Assembly: GCF_023272795.1 (NCBI RefSeq)
Contig: NZ_CP096829.1
Span: forward strand, 1,364,001-1,428,000
From: Flavobacterium humidisoli
GTDB lineage: Bacteria > Bacteroidota > Bacteroidia > Flavobacteriales > Flavobacteriaceae
Length of the DNA: 64,000 bases
Reading direction: 5' to 3'
Numbering within the stretch: position 1 is the stretch's first letter; every line of letters begins with the position of its first letter. Shown in pieces: positions 10,940 through 19,648 of this stretch. The notes beneath the pieces were generated by a model. That model had not been told where the DNA came from and searched no databases. It saw nothing but the letters and a program-made list of their open reading frames with translations. A program made the position numbers and the translations under genes.

Positions 10940-12433
10940 TTAGTAACCTGGATTTTGTTTAAGTCCTGGATTTGCATTTAAAGCTGAAGTTGGGATAGGG
11001 AATATTTTTCTATATTCTTCTGAAGCGCCTCTGAATTCATTTGGCAACAAAAATTTATCAAAACGAATCATGTCTTCTCTACGATGTCCTTCCCAATTTA
11101 ATTCACGTCCTCTTTCATCAAAAATATCATCAAGAGTTGGGTTTGAAGCTAAAGCAGCAAGACCAGCACGAGTTCTAATAGCATCAACTAAAGGTTTCGC
11201 TGCTCCAGGATTCCCCAAACGAACATTACATTCAGCTGTCATTAACATAACATCGGCATATCTGTAAATTGGAAAATCATTTGAAGCTCCGCCACCGTTC
11301 ATTGAACCTGCAGGATAAAATTTAACATTTCTAACACCTTCTTGAGCACCTGCTCCCGGATTATCTAATGAAGCTATGTCTAGTGTATAATTTACGTTAC
11401 CTGGTTGAGGTCCTAACAGAAATTGTTTTTTACGAATATCTTTATCGTCATACTTTAGGTAAAAATCTTTTGGGACAACAGATCCGTTCCAACCACTGTA
11501 ACCAAATAGAGCATTAGCATGTGGTCCAATTAAGCTGCGTACAGTAAAAATATTACGGCCTACAACATCTACGGTAGTATAAATAGATAAAATGGTCTCA
11601 TCTTGCGGATTAACATCTCCAAACAATTCATAGTATTTATTTCCTAATGGACTTGAAGCATCTGAAAGAGCAGGATGTAATGAAAACCCTCCGCCATTTA
11701 CAACATTACAAGAGGCTAAACATTCTTCCCATTTTGGAGTTCCAGTTAAAACGCCTGCATTCAGGTATACTTTAGCTAGCAAAGTATACCCAGCCCATTT
11801 GTTGAATCTGCCGTAAAATTCTCCACCCTTAGTACCAGGTAATAAATCAATATTTGCCTTTAATTCAGAAACTACGAAATCAAATACTTCTTTACGACTT
11901 GCTTGTGGTATTTTATCAACAGTAATATTGTTGTCTGTGTAAAATGGCACATTTCCAAAATCATCAATTAATAAATAATAGAAAAAAGCTCTTAAAACTT
12001 TTGCTTCAGCAATTTTTGATGCATCAGCTTTAGAGTCTTCCAATAGTTTTATTGCAAGGTTTGCATTGAAAACGGATACATATAACCAGTTCCAAGTATT
12101 TCTAACTACTTCGTCTGTTGGCAGCCACTGGTGTTTAAATAAAATTGCAAATTCAGTAGACCAGTCACCTGTATTTCTATGAGGAATAACCTGATCATCG
12201 ACACACATTGAGTTTAAGTCGTACCAACCCAAATCTGCGCCGGCATAACCAACTCCATTCCAGTTACCAGGAATTTGTCCGTATACACCAGCTAAAGCGA
12301 TATCTGCTCCTTGAGGAGATCCATAAAAATCTGAAGCAGGATATTTGTCATACACATTTTCATCAAGATCAGTGCAAGCTGTAAGAGCAAAGAAACAGAT
12401 GCTTCCTGCTATAAATATATTTTTTAATTTCAT
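10940..12433 (-). CDS. susD: SusD/RagB family starch-binding lipoprotein
   Basis: SusD caps the SusC transporter and presents glucan chains for import. The lipoprotein signal ends FALTAC, followed by an acidic stretch (CTDLDENVYDKYP) typical of surface lipoproteins in this phylum. TPR-like helices follow (LRAFFYYLLIDDFGNVPFY, KWAGYTLLAKVYLNAG). The C-terminal SusD signature is complete: ADVMLMTAECNVRLG, ERGRELNWEGHRREDMIRFD, and the FPIP...NPGLKQNPGY ending. The length, 497 residues, is normal. The gene starts 9 bases after the susC stop, so the pair must be translated from one mRNA. Confidence 0.96.
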   Translation of the reverse strand: MKLKNIFIAGSICFFALTACTDLDENVYDKYPASDFYGSPQGADIALAGVYGQIPGNWNGVGYAGADLGWYDLNSMCVDDQVIPHRNTGDWSTEFAILFKHQWLPTDEVVRNTWNWLYVSVFNANLAIKLLEDSKADASKIAEAKVLRAFFYYLLIDDFGNVPFYTDNNITVDKIPQASRKEVFDFVVSELKANIDLLPGTKGGEFYGRFNKWAGYTLLAKVYLNAGVLTGTPKWEECLASCNVVNGGGFSLHPALSDASSPLGNKYYELFGDVNPQDETILSIYTTVDVVGRNIFTVRSLIGPHANALFGYSGWNGSVVPKDFYLKYDDKDIRKKQFLLGPQPGNVNYTLDIASLDNPGAGAQEGVRNVKFYPAGSMNGGGASNDFPIYRYADVMLMTAECNVRLGNPGAAKPLVDAIRTRAGLAALASNPTLDDIFDERGRELNWEGHRREDMIRFDKFLLPNEFRGASEEYRKIFPIPTSALNANPGLKQNPGY

Positions 12434-12441
12434 TTCTTTTA

Positions 12442-15400
12442 CTATTTAAATTTAACATTTACACCAAACGAAATGCTTCTGGTACGAGGATAAATTCCTC
12501 TATCACCTCCAAAATAATCATTTACGTCACCGCTACCACTTAAGTTAATTTCAGGATCAATACCTGAATATTTTGTGATAAGGAATAGGTTGTTTCCAGT
12601 AAGAGAAAGTCTAATTGACTCTATAAATCGATCTTTAAAACTAAAATTGTATCCTGCTGTAACGTTTTCTAAACGAACAAAAGAACCGTCTTCTAACCAT
12701 AAATTTGAGGAATATTGAGAGGTGAAAATGCCTAAGTCAACAGCGCTTTCTAAAACATTACTTTTTCCAATGTTTTCCATATAGCTTGAACGTTGATTTA
12801 CTGTATTGTAAATTTTATTTCCTCCAGAACCTCTTACTAAGAAAGAAGCGTCAAACTTTTTATATCTCAAAGTTGGATTGAAAGCAAAAGTATAAGTTGG
12901 TAAAGCTGAACCTTGCATTACACGATCTGCACTCGTATTACTTTGATCGAAATTTCCGTCACCATTTTGATCTACAACTGTTTCAGCGTTAGCAGCATTT
13001 TTTCCTTCGTGTTGTAAAATGTTAAATGTACCAATTGGCTGTCCTTCTATTAAGTAAGAATTTGGCGCACCCCAATCTATATAGTTTGTTTTCAATGGTA
13101 CACCATTAATTTCTCCGTTTAACTTAAGAACCTCATTACGCATAAAAGATACATTTCCAGCCAAAGTTAAAGTTGTATTTTCATTGCTAATTACATCATA
13201 TGCTAAAGCAAACTCGACACCTTCATTTCTTAGACTACCAATATTGGCTTGAATTTGTTCGTATTGGTAAGGCGGCAGAGAAACGGTATAATTGAATAAT
13301 AAATTGTCAGTTGTAGCAGTATATAAGTCAACTGTACCTCTCAATCTGTTATTAATTAAGCCAAAATCAAGACCAATATTAGTTTGTTTTTTAGTTTCCC
13401 ATTTCAAATCAGGATTAGCATTTTGAGTAATTTTGTAATTTGAAATCTGAGAACCTCCAAAATAAGTAGTTCCTGCAGGACCTACTAAAGAAATTGATCC
13501 TTGAGGCTGTAAACCTTGCTGATTACCAGTAACGCCATAACCTACACGTAATTTCAAATCATTGACCACAGATTGATTAGCCATAAACGATTCTTTTGCA
13601 ATTTGCCAAGCGACTGAAGCAGATGGGAAATTACCCCATTTATTGTTTTCTCCAAACACAGAAGATCCATCACGTCTGATACTTGCTGTAACCAAATAAC
13701 GGTCTAATAAAGAATAATTTACTCTTCCTAAAAAAGAAACTAGAGTTCTGTCATTTTTAGAGGATTTAATATCTCCAGGCAGAGCTTTACTAATATCACC
13801 TAATTGAAGGTTATTGTAAGTTGCTAAATCATTAACAAAACCTCTTACTTGAGAATAATTTTCTTGCTTGCTTTGGTATTGCCATTCGTAAAGACCTAAG
13901 GCATTGATTGAGTGAACACCAAATGTTTTTTTGTAATTCAAACTAATATCCATTAACTTCTCTTCTTGGCGAGTATTATTAATGTTTCCAAAACCTTTTT
14001 GGTTAATTGCGTTTGCATCTGTAGATTTTGCCGGATTATAAAAACCAATTGAATTATTAGCTTTTCTCCAGCTTCCAAACCAACCTGCCTGCAAACCATC
14101 AACGATATCTAAATCTGCTTTAAGGCTTCCAAATAAATTATCATATTTTCCCTCGTTTGTAATTTCTTGTTGAGCCGCATAAGGATTCAAATATTGAAAT
14201 AAGTTAGGATCTGTATAATAAGTTGTTCCGTCTGCTTGAAACACAGGATCAGTCGGACGCATTTGATAAGCTTGAGAAATTAAATTCGAAACCTGATTTA
14301 CTCTACCAATACTTTGTACGCTACTTTGAGTATTGCTAATTCCGTTAGTTAAAGTATAATTTAGAGTCAATTTATCATCCAATGCTTTTTGAGTCGCTTG
14401 TAATCTTGCAATATATTTTTTATTACTAGAGTTAATTACAACACCATCTTGCAAAATAGCACTCAGAGACCCGTGGTAACTAAATTTATCACTGCCTCCA
14501 CCAAACGAAAGTGTATGAGTTTGTGTAAATCCTGTTTGTGTTAAAATTCCGTACCAATCTGTGTTTGCGCCGTGATTTGCAGATGCCGGAACTCCCACAC
14601 TTTGCGCTGCCGCCCACCATTGGTCAGCATTTAGGAAATCCAATTTTTTTGGAATAAAATCGATAGAAGAAGAACCTACATATTCAAAAGTTGTTTTTCC
14701 TGATTTGTTGGTTTTAGTAGTTACAATGATAACTCCCGGCGCTCCTCTAGATCCATAAATGGCAGTTGCCGAAGCATCTTTCAAAATATCAATAGACGCA
14801 ATTTCAGTTGGAGGTATAGAATTTAATAAATCTAAGTTTCCCTGAATTCCATCTACTACCACCAAAGGGTCGCTTCCGCCAATTAAAGAACTTACTCCAC
14901 GAATACGTACACTTGGTCCAGAGCCTGGTTCACTTCCAATCTGGTTAATATTTACACCTGCCGCTTTTCCAGAAATTAATTGCAGCGGATTTACTATTGG
15001 ACCTTGATTCATGTCTTTTGCAGCAATAGAAGAAACGGCACCCGTTACATCCTTTTTAGAAACAGAACCGTAACCCACTAAAACAACCTCTTGTAAGTTG
15101 GTAGCATCTGGTTCCAATTGAATATTTAAAACGCCATTTCCAGCAGGAACTTTTTTAGTTTTATACCCTACAAAACTTACTACGATAATAGATGAACTGC
15201 TTTCGACAGTAAATTTAAATTTACCATCAAAATCGGTTACCACACTATTTTTTGTGCCTTCTTCGATGATAGAAGCTCCAGGAAGCGGAGCACCATTTTC
15301 GTCGGTAATAATTCCAGAAATAGTTTCTTTTTCATCTTGAATATTTTGCGATTTAAATTCTGGTTTTTTAAGGATAATCTGTGTGTCTCGAATTTTAAAT

Positions 15401-15717
15401 TCGGTTGGGGTTCCTTTAAAAATTTTATCTAAAACAGTATAAATCGATTGTTCTTTTACAGAAATAGAAACCGTTCGATCTAAGTCGACATCACTCATTT
15501 TGTAAATAAATCTAAAATCTGTTTTTTGCTCAATGGTCTCAATAACCTTTTCGATTGTTGAATTGTTTAATTCAAGGGTAACTTTTGTTTTTTGAGCATA
15601 AGTACTTGCTTTGATATTAAACATGGCGACCAAAATAAGTAGTGTAGTTAATTTCAATTTTAGGTCATTTTGGAACAATGAGTATAGAAACCCATTATTC
15701 TTAGATTTTTTTTTCAT
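12442..15717 (-). CDS. susC: SusC-like TonB-dependent transporter with STN signalling domain
   Basis: This outer-membrane transporter imports malto-oligosaccharides with SusD. After a signal peptide ending STYAQ, residues ~45-117 form a secretin/TonB N-terminal (STN) domain (STIEKVIETIEQKTDFRF). A carboxypeptidase-like Ig domain follows (~130-215, ISGIITDENGAPLPGASI), then the plug (GYGSVSKKDVTGAVSSI; DPLVVVDGI; ATAIYGSRGAPGVIIVTTK) and a 22-strand barrel ending SFGVNVKFK. The STN domain is the part of FecA-type receptors that contacts the anti-sigma factor. Its presence fits the FecR and ECF genes directly upstream. The 1,091-residue length is normal for STN-bearing SusC proteins. Confidence 0.97.
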   Translation of the reverse strand: MKKKSKNNGFLYSLFQNDLKLKLTTLLILVAMFNIKASTYAQKTKVTLELNNSTIEKVIETIEQKTDFRFIYKMSDVDLDRTVSISVKEQSIYTVLDKIFKGTPTEFKIRDTQIILKKPEFKSQNIQDEKETISGIITDENGAPLPGASIIEEGTKNSVVTDFDGKFKFTVESSSSIIVVSFVGYKTKKVPAGNGVLNIQLEPDATNLQEVVLVGYGSVSKKDVTGAVSSIAAKDMNQGPIVNPLQLISGKAAGVNINQIGSEPGSGPSVRIRGVSSLIGGSDPLVVVDGIQGNLDLLNSIPPTEIASIDILKDASATAIYGSRGAPGVIIVTTKTNKSGKTTFEYVGSSSIDFIPKKLDFLNADQWWAAAQSVGVPASANHGANTDWYGILTQTGFTQTHTLSFGGGSDKFSYHGSLSAILQDGVVINSSNKKYIARLQATQKALDDKLTLNYTLTNGISNTQSSVQSIGRVNQVSNLISQAYQMRPTDPVFQADGTTYYTDPNLFQYLNPYAAQQEITNEGKYDNLFGSLKADLDIVDGLQAGWFGSWRKANNSIGFYNPAKSTDANAINQKGFGNINNTRQEEKLMDISLNYKKTFGVHSINALGLYEWQYQSKQENYSQVRGFVNDLATYNNLQLGDISKALPGDIKSSKNDRTLVSFLGRVNYSLLDRYLVTASIRRDGSSVFGENNKWGNFPSASVAWQIAKESFMANQSVVNDLKLRVGYGVTGNQQGLQPQGSISLVGPAGTTYFGGSQISNYKITQNANPDLKWETKKQTNIGLDFGLINNRLRGTVDLYTATTDNLLFNYTVSLPPYQYEQIQANIGSLRNEGVEFALAYDVISNENTTLTLAGNVSFMRNEVLKLNGEINGVPLKTNYIDWGAPNSYLIEGQPIGTFNILQHEGKNAANAETVVDQNGDGNFDQSNTSADRVMQGSALPTYTFAFNPTLRYKKFDASFLVRGSGGNKIYNTVNQRSSYMENIGKSNVLESAVDLGIFTSQYSSNLWLEDGSFVRLENVTAGYNFSFKDRFIESIRLSLTGNNLFLITKYSGIDPEINLSGSGDVNDYFGGDRGIYPRTRSISFGVNVKFK

Positions 15718-15766
15718 AATTTTGTTAATTGATTGTAGTTAATTCGTTATATTCAATCACTTAGTT

Positions 15767-15797
15767 AATCGGAAATTGTTCGCAGCTCTTTCCGATT
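15767..15797. promoter_or_regulatory. Hairpin in susC upstream region
   Basis: AATCGGAAA and TTTCCGATT form a 9-base stem between fecR and susC. No TAnnTTTG housekeeping box is visible in this 131-base gap, which fits transcription by the cognate ECF factor or read-through from fecR. The stem contains GGAAA, a core known from FecI-type -35 elements, but the link is speculative. Confidence 0.45.
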
Positions 15798-15848
15798 TTT
15801 TTATTCCCGTAATGTTATCTCATCATATATTTTTATTGGTTTTAGTGG

Positions 15849-17027
15849 TTATTTAATTAGTATTTGATTGTTTTTTATTGTGTAATTAATGCCATGAACA
15901 TCATTAAAATAGCTCATCACATTCTCGATTGATTCTTCTTTAAAGCTGGCATTAAACTTCTCGTTAGCCAGTTTTTCGTTTTTATTAATGATCGTTACGT
16001 TATAGCGTCTTTCTAATTTGGTAATAATGTTTTTGAAAGTCATGTTTCTAAAAGTCAGTCCGCCATCAATCCAAGAAGTATAAATCTCAGTAAGAACCGA
16101 TTTTGTAAAAATCGAAGCATTTTCTTTATTGAAACTTCCTTTATAGCCAGGTTTTAAAATAGTGTTTTTAGAAGCATCAAATTCCTCGTTTGAACGGTAC
16201 ATTCCAACAGAACCTTCAACCAAAACTACATCGGTAACAGCATCTTCCGGATAATTTGAAACATTAAAATGTGTTCCTAAAACACGTACATTCAGTGCAT
16301 CAGCATTTACAATAAAAGGATGTTTTTTATCTTTTGCGACATCAAAAAAAGCTTCTCCGTCTAGATAAACCTGACGATTTTCTCCAGCAATAAATTTTAC
16401 AGGATATTTTAAAGTTGTTCCAGCGTTTAAATGAACCATAGTTCCGTCAGATAATTGCAGACGAAATTTTTTGCCAAATGGAATTTTAAGTGTGTTGTAA
16501 GCCAATTTATCAGAATCGGTTTGTTTTTCGTAAACTAATTTATCGCCGTTTTGATTTCCAATAATATTTCCTTTTTTATCATGAACCTGAACTTTTCCAT
16601 TTTCAGAAATAACCTGAACACTTCCATCTTCCATTTGAAGCACAATGTCCGAACTTTTAAAATCGAATGGAACTTCTGCGCTCTTAGCAAAAAAGCCTTG
16701 TTTGTAAGCAAAACCAACACCCAAAAGAACTAAGACAGAAGCCGCAATAGAAATATATTTTCTATAATTAGATTTTCTTGGCTGTAATTCTATTACTGTT
16801 TCTTGTTCTTTTGCGGCAGATAAAATATTGTCGAAAATGGAATTAGCTTTTTGTTCGTCCATTTTTGGCATTTCGCCTAAAAGAATTTTCACTTCTTCTA
16901 CTGTCGGAAAATCATCAGTTAGCTTATTATTGCGACAATAGGCAATAACTTCTTCTGTTTCTTCGGCAGTACATTGATTTAAAATAAATTTCTCTAAAAG
17001 CGTTTTTATTTCAGAATTTGAATTCAT
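15849..17027 (-). CDS. FecR-family anti-sigma factor
   Basis: This inner-membrane regulator holds the ECF sigma factor and releases it when SusC signals through its STN domain. I used the ATG at 17027 (MNSNSEIKTLL), which is 21 codons shorter than the longest frame and starts the conserved cytoplasmic region. Order: N-terminal anti-sigma helices (~1-65, FILNQCTAEETEEV), one transmembrane helix (~88-107, ISIAASVLVLLGVGFAY), the FecR beta-helix-like domain (LSDGTMVHLNAGTTLKYP...GEAFFDV) and a C-terminal DUF4974-type STN-like domain (LTFRNMTFKNIITKLERRYNV). It lies 520 bases from its sigma gene, which is unusual, and 131 bases before susC. Confidence 0.95.
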   Translation of the reverse strand: MNSNSEIKTLLEKFILNQCTAEETEEVIAYCRNNKLTDDFPTVEEVKILLGEMPKMDEQKANSIFDNILSAAKEQETVIELQPRKSNYRKYISIAASVLVLLGVGFAYKQGFFAKSAEVPFDFKSSDIVLQMEDGSVQVISENGKVQVHDKKGNIIGNQNGDKLVYEKQTDSDKLAYNTLKIPFGKKFRLQLSDGTMVHLNAGTTLKYPVKFIAGENRQVYLDGEAFFDVAKDKKHPFIVNADALNVRVLGTHFNVSNYPEDAVTDVVLVEGSVGMYRSNEEFDASKNTILKPGYKGSFNKENASIFTKSVLTEIYTSWIDGGLTFRNMTFKNIITKLERRYNVTIINKNEKLANEKFNASFKEESIENVMSYFNDVHGINYTIKNNQILIK

Positions 17028-17272
17028 TAAGAATGTTTTTAGGTCCTGTGTTTCTATAATACAGCTGAAGTGAAGTCGAGTACTACTCAAACGTTATAAA
17101 TTTTTAAATTTTAACATTTAAAACAGTCTTTTTGTTTTTATGTGTCTGATTTTTAATGATTTGGAAAGATGTTATTTTTTAAATAATTAATGATTAACCA
17201 GTTTTTGTCATCTAGAAGAATTTCCACAAAGAATAAAATTTATAGCCAAGCTTAGAAGTGCTAAAGTTTATT

Positions 17273-17403
17273 TAATTGCCACCAGTTTTAACTGGAGGTC
17301 ATAAAATGTTTCATAATGATAGGCTTTAGCCAAAATAAATAGTTTGGCTAAAGCCTTTCGTGCGGTTTCCCTATAAACCTCCAGCTAAAGCAGGAGGCAA
17401 TTG
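17273..17403. repeat. REP-like composite palindromic element
   Basis: The outer arms (AATTGCCACCAGTTTTAACT-type on the left, AGCTAAAGCAGGAGGCAATT-type on the right) pair with a few mismatches over about 26 bases. They enclose a second, perfect 11-base pair AGGCTTTAGCC/GGCTAAAGCCT (17321-17331 and 17345-17355). Two nested hairpins in one intergenic unit is the layout of REPIN-type elements moved by RAYT (IS200-like Y1) transposases. No transposase gene is in the window. Confidence 0.65.
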
Positions 17404-17413
17404 ATTTTTTTAA

Positions 17414-17470
17414 CCACAGATTAAAGTATTAAAAAGGGATTTTAATCAGTGGAAATCCTTTAATCTGTGG
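17414..17470. repeat. 57-base intergenic palindrome
   Basis: Arms CCACAGATTAAAGTATT (17414-17430) and AATCCTTTAATCTGTGG (17454-17470) differ at one position. It is adjacent to the REP-like element and similar in its ends to the palindrome at 6029-6084. Confidence 0.7.
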
Positions 17471-17495
17471 CTAAAAAAGATCAAAAGTTTTAATC

Positions 17496-17524
17496 AAAAA
17501 AAAATCACTCCGAAGAGTGATTTT
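17496..17524 (-). terminator. Terminator of the ECF sigma gene
   Basis: On the minus strand a perfect 10-base stem AAAATCACTC-TTCG-GAGTGATTTT with a TTCG tetraloop runs into eight or more Ts, directly after the sigma gene stop at 17548. Confidence 0.9.
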
Positions 17525-17547
17525 AAGGGTAATATTTGTGGTTTTGG

Positions 17548-18111
17548 TTAGATAATTTCATCGTGAAGTTGAAAAAAACCGCGCATCGATTCGAGCGCTT
17601 TACTCATTTGGTTCCGGACTGTGTTTATCGAGATTCCGAGTTCCTCGCTTATTTCTTCATAGCTCATTCCTTTCTTTCGCGACATTTTGAAAATCTGCCG
17701 TCGTTTGGGCGGGAGCTGTTTTATAGCTTGTTTTCGAAGTTTTTTGCAATCGGCTTCCCGAACCGCATAATCTCCGTATTCATGTGATTTCTGACTTTCG
17801 TAGAAAACGGCTTCTTTCAATAAAATTTCATTCGCAGCCTTATTCAAAACATTGAAAGCCTGATTTCTGGCAATGGTAAAAATGTAGGCTTTAAAAGATT
17901 GATCTACATTCAAACTTTCGCGATTGAGCCAGACTTTCATAAAAACATCCTGAACATTTTCCTCAGCAGCTTCTTTTGATTTAAGAAGACTAACGCTGTA
18001 TCCATAAATATCTTGGCGGTACATATCAAAAAGTTGGCGAAAGGCTTTTTCGTTTCCTTTTTTGAGTTCACTTACCAATAATTTTTCACTATGGTTGGCC
18101 GCTTCTAACAA
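17548..18111 (-). CDS. ECF (FecI-like) RNA polymerase sigma factor
   Basis: This 187-residue alternative sigma factor probably drives the sus genes once freed from FecR. Region 2 spans ~25-95 (FRQLFDMYRQDIYGYSVSLL, AAEENVQDVFMKVW, FKAYIFTIARN) and region 4 spans ~125-180 (LPPKRRQIFKMSRKKGMSYE, EISEELGISINTVRNQMSKAL). No extra domains are present. The gene has its own housekeeping promoter (18184-18212) and its own terminator, so it forms a single-gene unit. Pairing with the FecR gene is inferred from position and from the STN domain on SusC. Confidence 0.95.
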   Translation of the reverse strand: MLEAANHSEKLLVSELKKGNEKAFRQLFDMYRQDIYGYSVSLLKSKEAAEENVQDVFMKVWLNRESLNVDQSFKAYIFTIARNQAFNVLNKAANEILLKEAVFYESQKSHEYGDYAVREADCKKLRKQAIKQLPPKRRQIFKMSRKKGMSYEEISEELGISINTVRNQMSKALESMRGFFQLHDEII

Positions 18112-18183
18112 TTTAATTTGCGTTTATTTAATTCCAGTGGTATTAAACTATCAAAATGCGAGGTCTGATGTCTGACTTCTTCG

Positions 18184-18212
18184 CAAATATATAAAAATAT
18201 TATTCGCAACAA
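18184..18212 (-). promoter_or_regulatory. Promoter of the ECF sigma gene
   Basis: On the minus strand TTG (18212-18210) lies 18 bases before TATATTTG (18191-18184), matching the Bacteroidota -33/-7 consensus TTG...TAnnTTTG. It leaves a leader of about 70 bases. Confidence 0.7.
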
Positions 18213-18412
18213 ATTATATATAAAAAAACTTAATTCGGATTTTTTGTTAGTTTTTTAAAGAAAGACATAAAAACTCTTGTTAAGTCGCGGTTACGCTCGT
18301 AAGTGTTATTTTGACGCTATTGATAAATAAATTTTGATTGTGAATTTGTCTTTTGAGAATATTCTTATTTCAGAAATATGGAATTCGAGCTTTTATTTCG
18401 ATTTATTTCAAA

Positions 18413-18456
18413 AGAAAAATCCTTTCATCTTTAAAAGAAAAGACAAAAGGATTTTG
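18413..18456 (-). terminator. Terminator of the ACT-domain gene
   Basis: On the minus strand AAAATCCTTTTGTCTTTT pairs imperfectly with TAAAGATGAAAGGATTTTT, ending in Ts just after the gene at 18492. Confidence 0.7.
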
Positions 18457-18491
18457 TTATTTATAAATTCTAATTTGATCTATTTTACGAA

Positions 18492-19148
18492 TTAGTTTTT
18501 CAGGTCTTTAATTACTTTAAAAGCTACATCAACTTGATCTTCTCCAACTAAGATTGTAAATTCATTTGAAGTAGAGATTACCTCATTGATAATGATTCCT
18601 TCCCAGGCCAAACGCTGGAAAATGAAATAGTAGATACCAGGAACAACAATATTTTCTTTTGGTAATTTTACAGTAATCGAAGCTAAATTATCTAATTTTT
18701 GGATTAATTTTTCTCTCATAAAGTGTTTCTCAACCAAGTGATTTACACTACTGCTCACTACGATATTCGTTTCATTTACTCCACGAGATGAGGTGTAAAA
18801 AATATCAGATAGAGCATTAATATCAGAGATCAAATCTGCTTGTTTGTTTAAGACAGTTTCAGATGCAGCAAAAGTGTAATCGGTAAGTTCCGAACGAACT
18901 GTGATTTCACCTATATTCTTAATTACTTTATTGATTTTGTGGTTTAGTTTAAAATCTAGTTCTTCCGTTAGTCGTTTTAAAGACATTACAACAGCGCCTT
19001 GTTTAACTTCTTTGCCAAACTCACTTTCTAATTCGGTCATAATATTTCGCGAAAGTGAAGTTAGGTTAATAATTCCGAGCGACAGGGCATTTAATAAAAA
19101 TGGTTTTGTTTTAATGTAGTTTTCTACAATAGAAGAAACAGTTTTCAT
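18492..19148 (-). CDS. ACT-domain protein (often labelled aspartate kinase)
   Basis: This 218-residue cytoplasmic protein is common in Flavobacteria. The N-terminal ~80 residues are helical (MKTVSSIVENYIKTKPFL, LTSLSRNIMTELE) with a winged-helix look. The C-terminal half carries two ACT-like units (ITVRSELTDYTFAA...; ASITVKLPKENIVVPGIYYFIFQRLAWEGI...EFTILVGE). Its resemblance to the regulatory end of aspartate kinase explains the usual database label, but no kinase catalytic domain exists. A role as an amino-acid-sensing regulator is inference only. It is preceded by an AT-rich leader and followed by its own terminator. Confidence 0.8.
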   Translation of the reverse strand: MKTVSSIVENYIKTKPFLLNALSLGIINLTSLSRNIMTELESEFGKEVKQGAVVMSLKRLTEELDFKLNHKINKVIKNIGEITVRSELTDYTFAASETVLNKQADLISDINALSDIFYTSSRGVNETNIVVSSSVNHLVEKHFMREKLIQKLDNLASITVKLPKENIVVPGIYYFIFQRLAWEGIIINEVISTSNEFTILVGEDQVDVAFKVIKDLKN

Positions 19149-19267
19149 AATTCTTTTTTTTTTGGTAACAGTTGAGTTGGTAGTTAATTTAACATTGCGA
19201 TGTTATAATTCTTTGCAAATATAAATAAAAAAACAAATTGTTACAATTATAACAATAAAAAAATATG

Positions 19268-19639
19268 TTAAAAGTGATAAAAAGCGTCGGTAAGATGTTC
19301 AATTGCAAATGATTCCCCGTTTTTATGGACGGCAACGATGTCAAAACGGATTTCTAAATCTTCCTGAAAATCCTTTTCCCTATCGTTTATGTAGGCATTT
19401 ACTGCCTTAATGAGTAATTGAATTTTTTTGGACTTCACAAAATCTTGCGGAGAACCAAAATCTAAACTTGAACGAGTTTTAACTTCAACAATTGCCAAAA
19501 CATTACCTTTTTGTGCAATTATATCTATTTCTGCCTTTTGTATAACAAAGTTTCGTTCTATAATTGAATATCCATTTTCTTCAAGATGTGCTGCAGCTAG
19601 ATCTTCTCCTAATTTTCCTAAATCGTTATGTTCTGCCAT
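19268..19639 (-). CDS. YraN family (UPF0102) endonuclease-like protein
   Basis: This 123-residue protein is of normal length for the family. The fold is that of Holliday-junction-resolvase/restriction-endonuclease-like nucleases. The pattern GEDLAAAHLEENGY, then NFVIQKAEIDIIA and IVEVKTRSS, contains the E...D...ExK residues of a PD-(D/E)XK site. Its role is unproven, and it may act in DNA processing or recombination. It lies between the ACT-domain gene and the LD-carboxypeptidase gene, all on the same strand, and a repeat-rich spacer separates it from the latter. Confidence 0.93.
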   Translation of the reverse strand: MAEHNDLGKLGEDLAAAHLEENGYSIIERNFVIQKAEIDIIAQKGNVLAIVEVKTRSSLDFGSPQDFVKSKKIQLLIKAVNAYINDREKDFQEDLEIRFDIVAVHKNGESFAIEHLTDAFYHF

Positions 19640-19648
19640 GTTTTTTTT

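Larger units (their letters stand above)
17028..17547. other. 520-base gap between anti-sigma and sigma genes
   Basis: I see no gene here. The gap holds, from right to left on the transcribed strand, the sigma-gene terminator (17496-17524), a 57-base palindrome (17414-17470), a 131-base composite REP-like element (17273-17403), and about 240 AT-rich bases before fecR. That last part must hold any separate fecR promoter; the nearest box-like sequence is an imperfect TAACGTTTG near 17092. Confidence 0.7.
18112..18491. other. Gap upstream of the sigma gene
   Basis: It holds the sigma-gene promoter near 18184-18212 and the terminator of the ACT-domain gene at 18413-18456. The rest is AT-rich with no open frame or RNA gene that I recognise. 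Confidence 0.6.
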
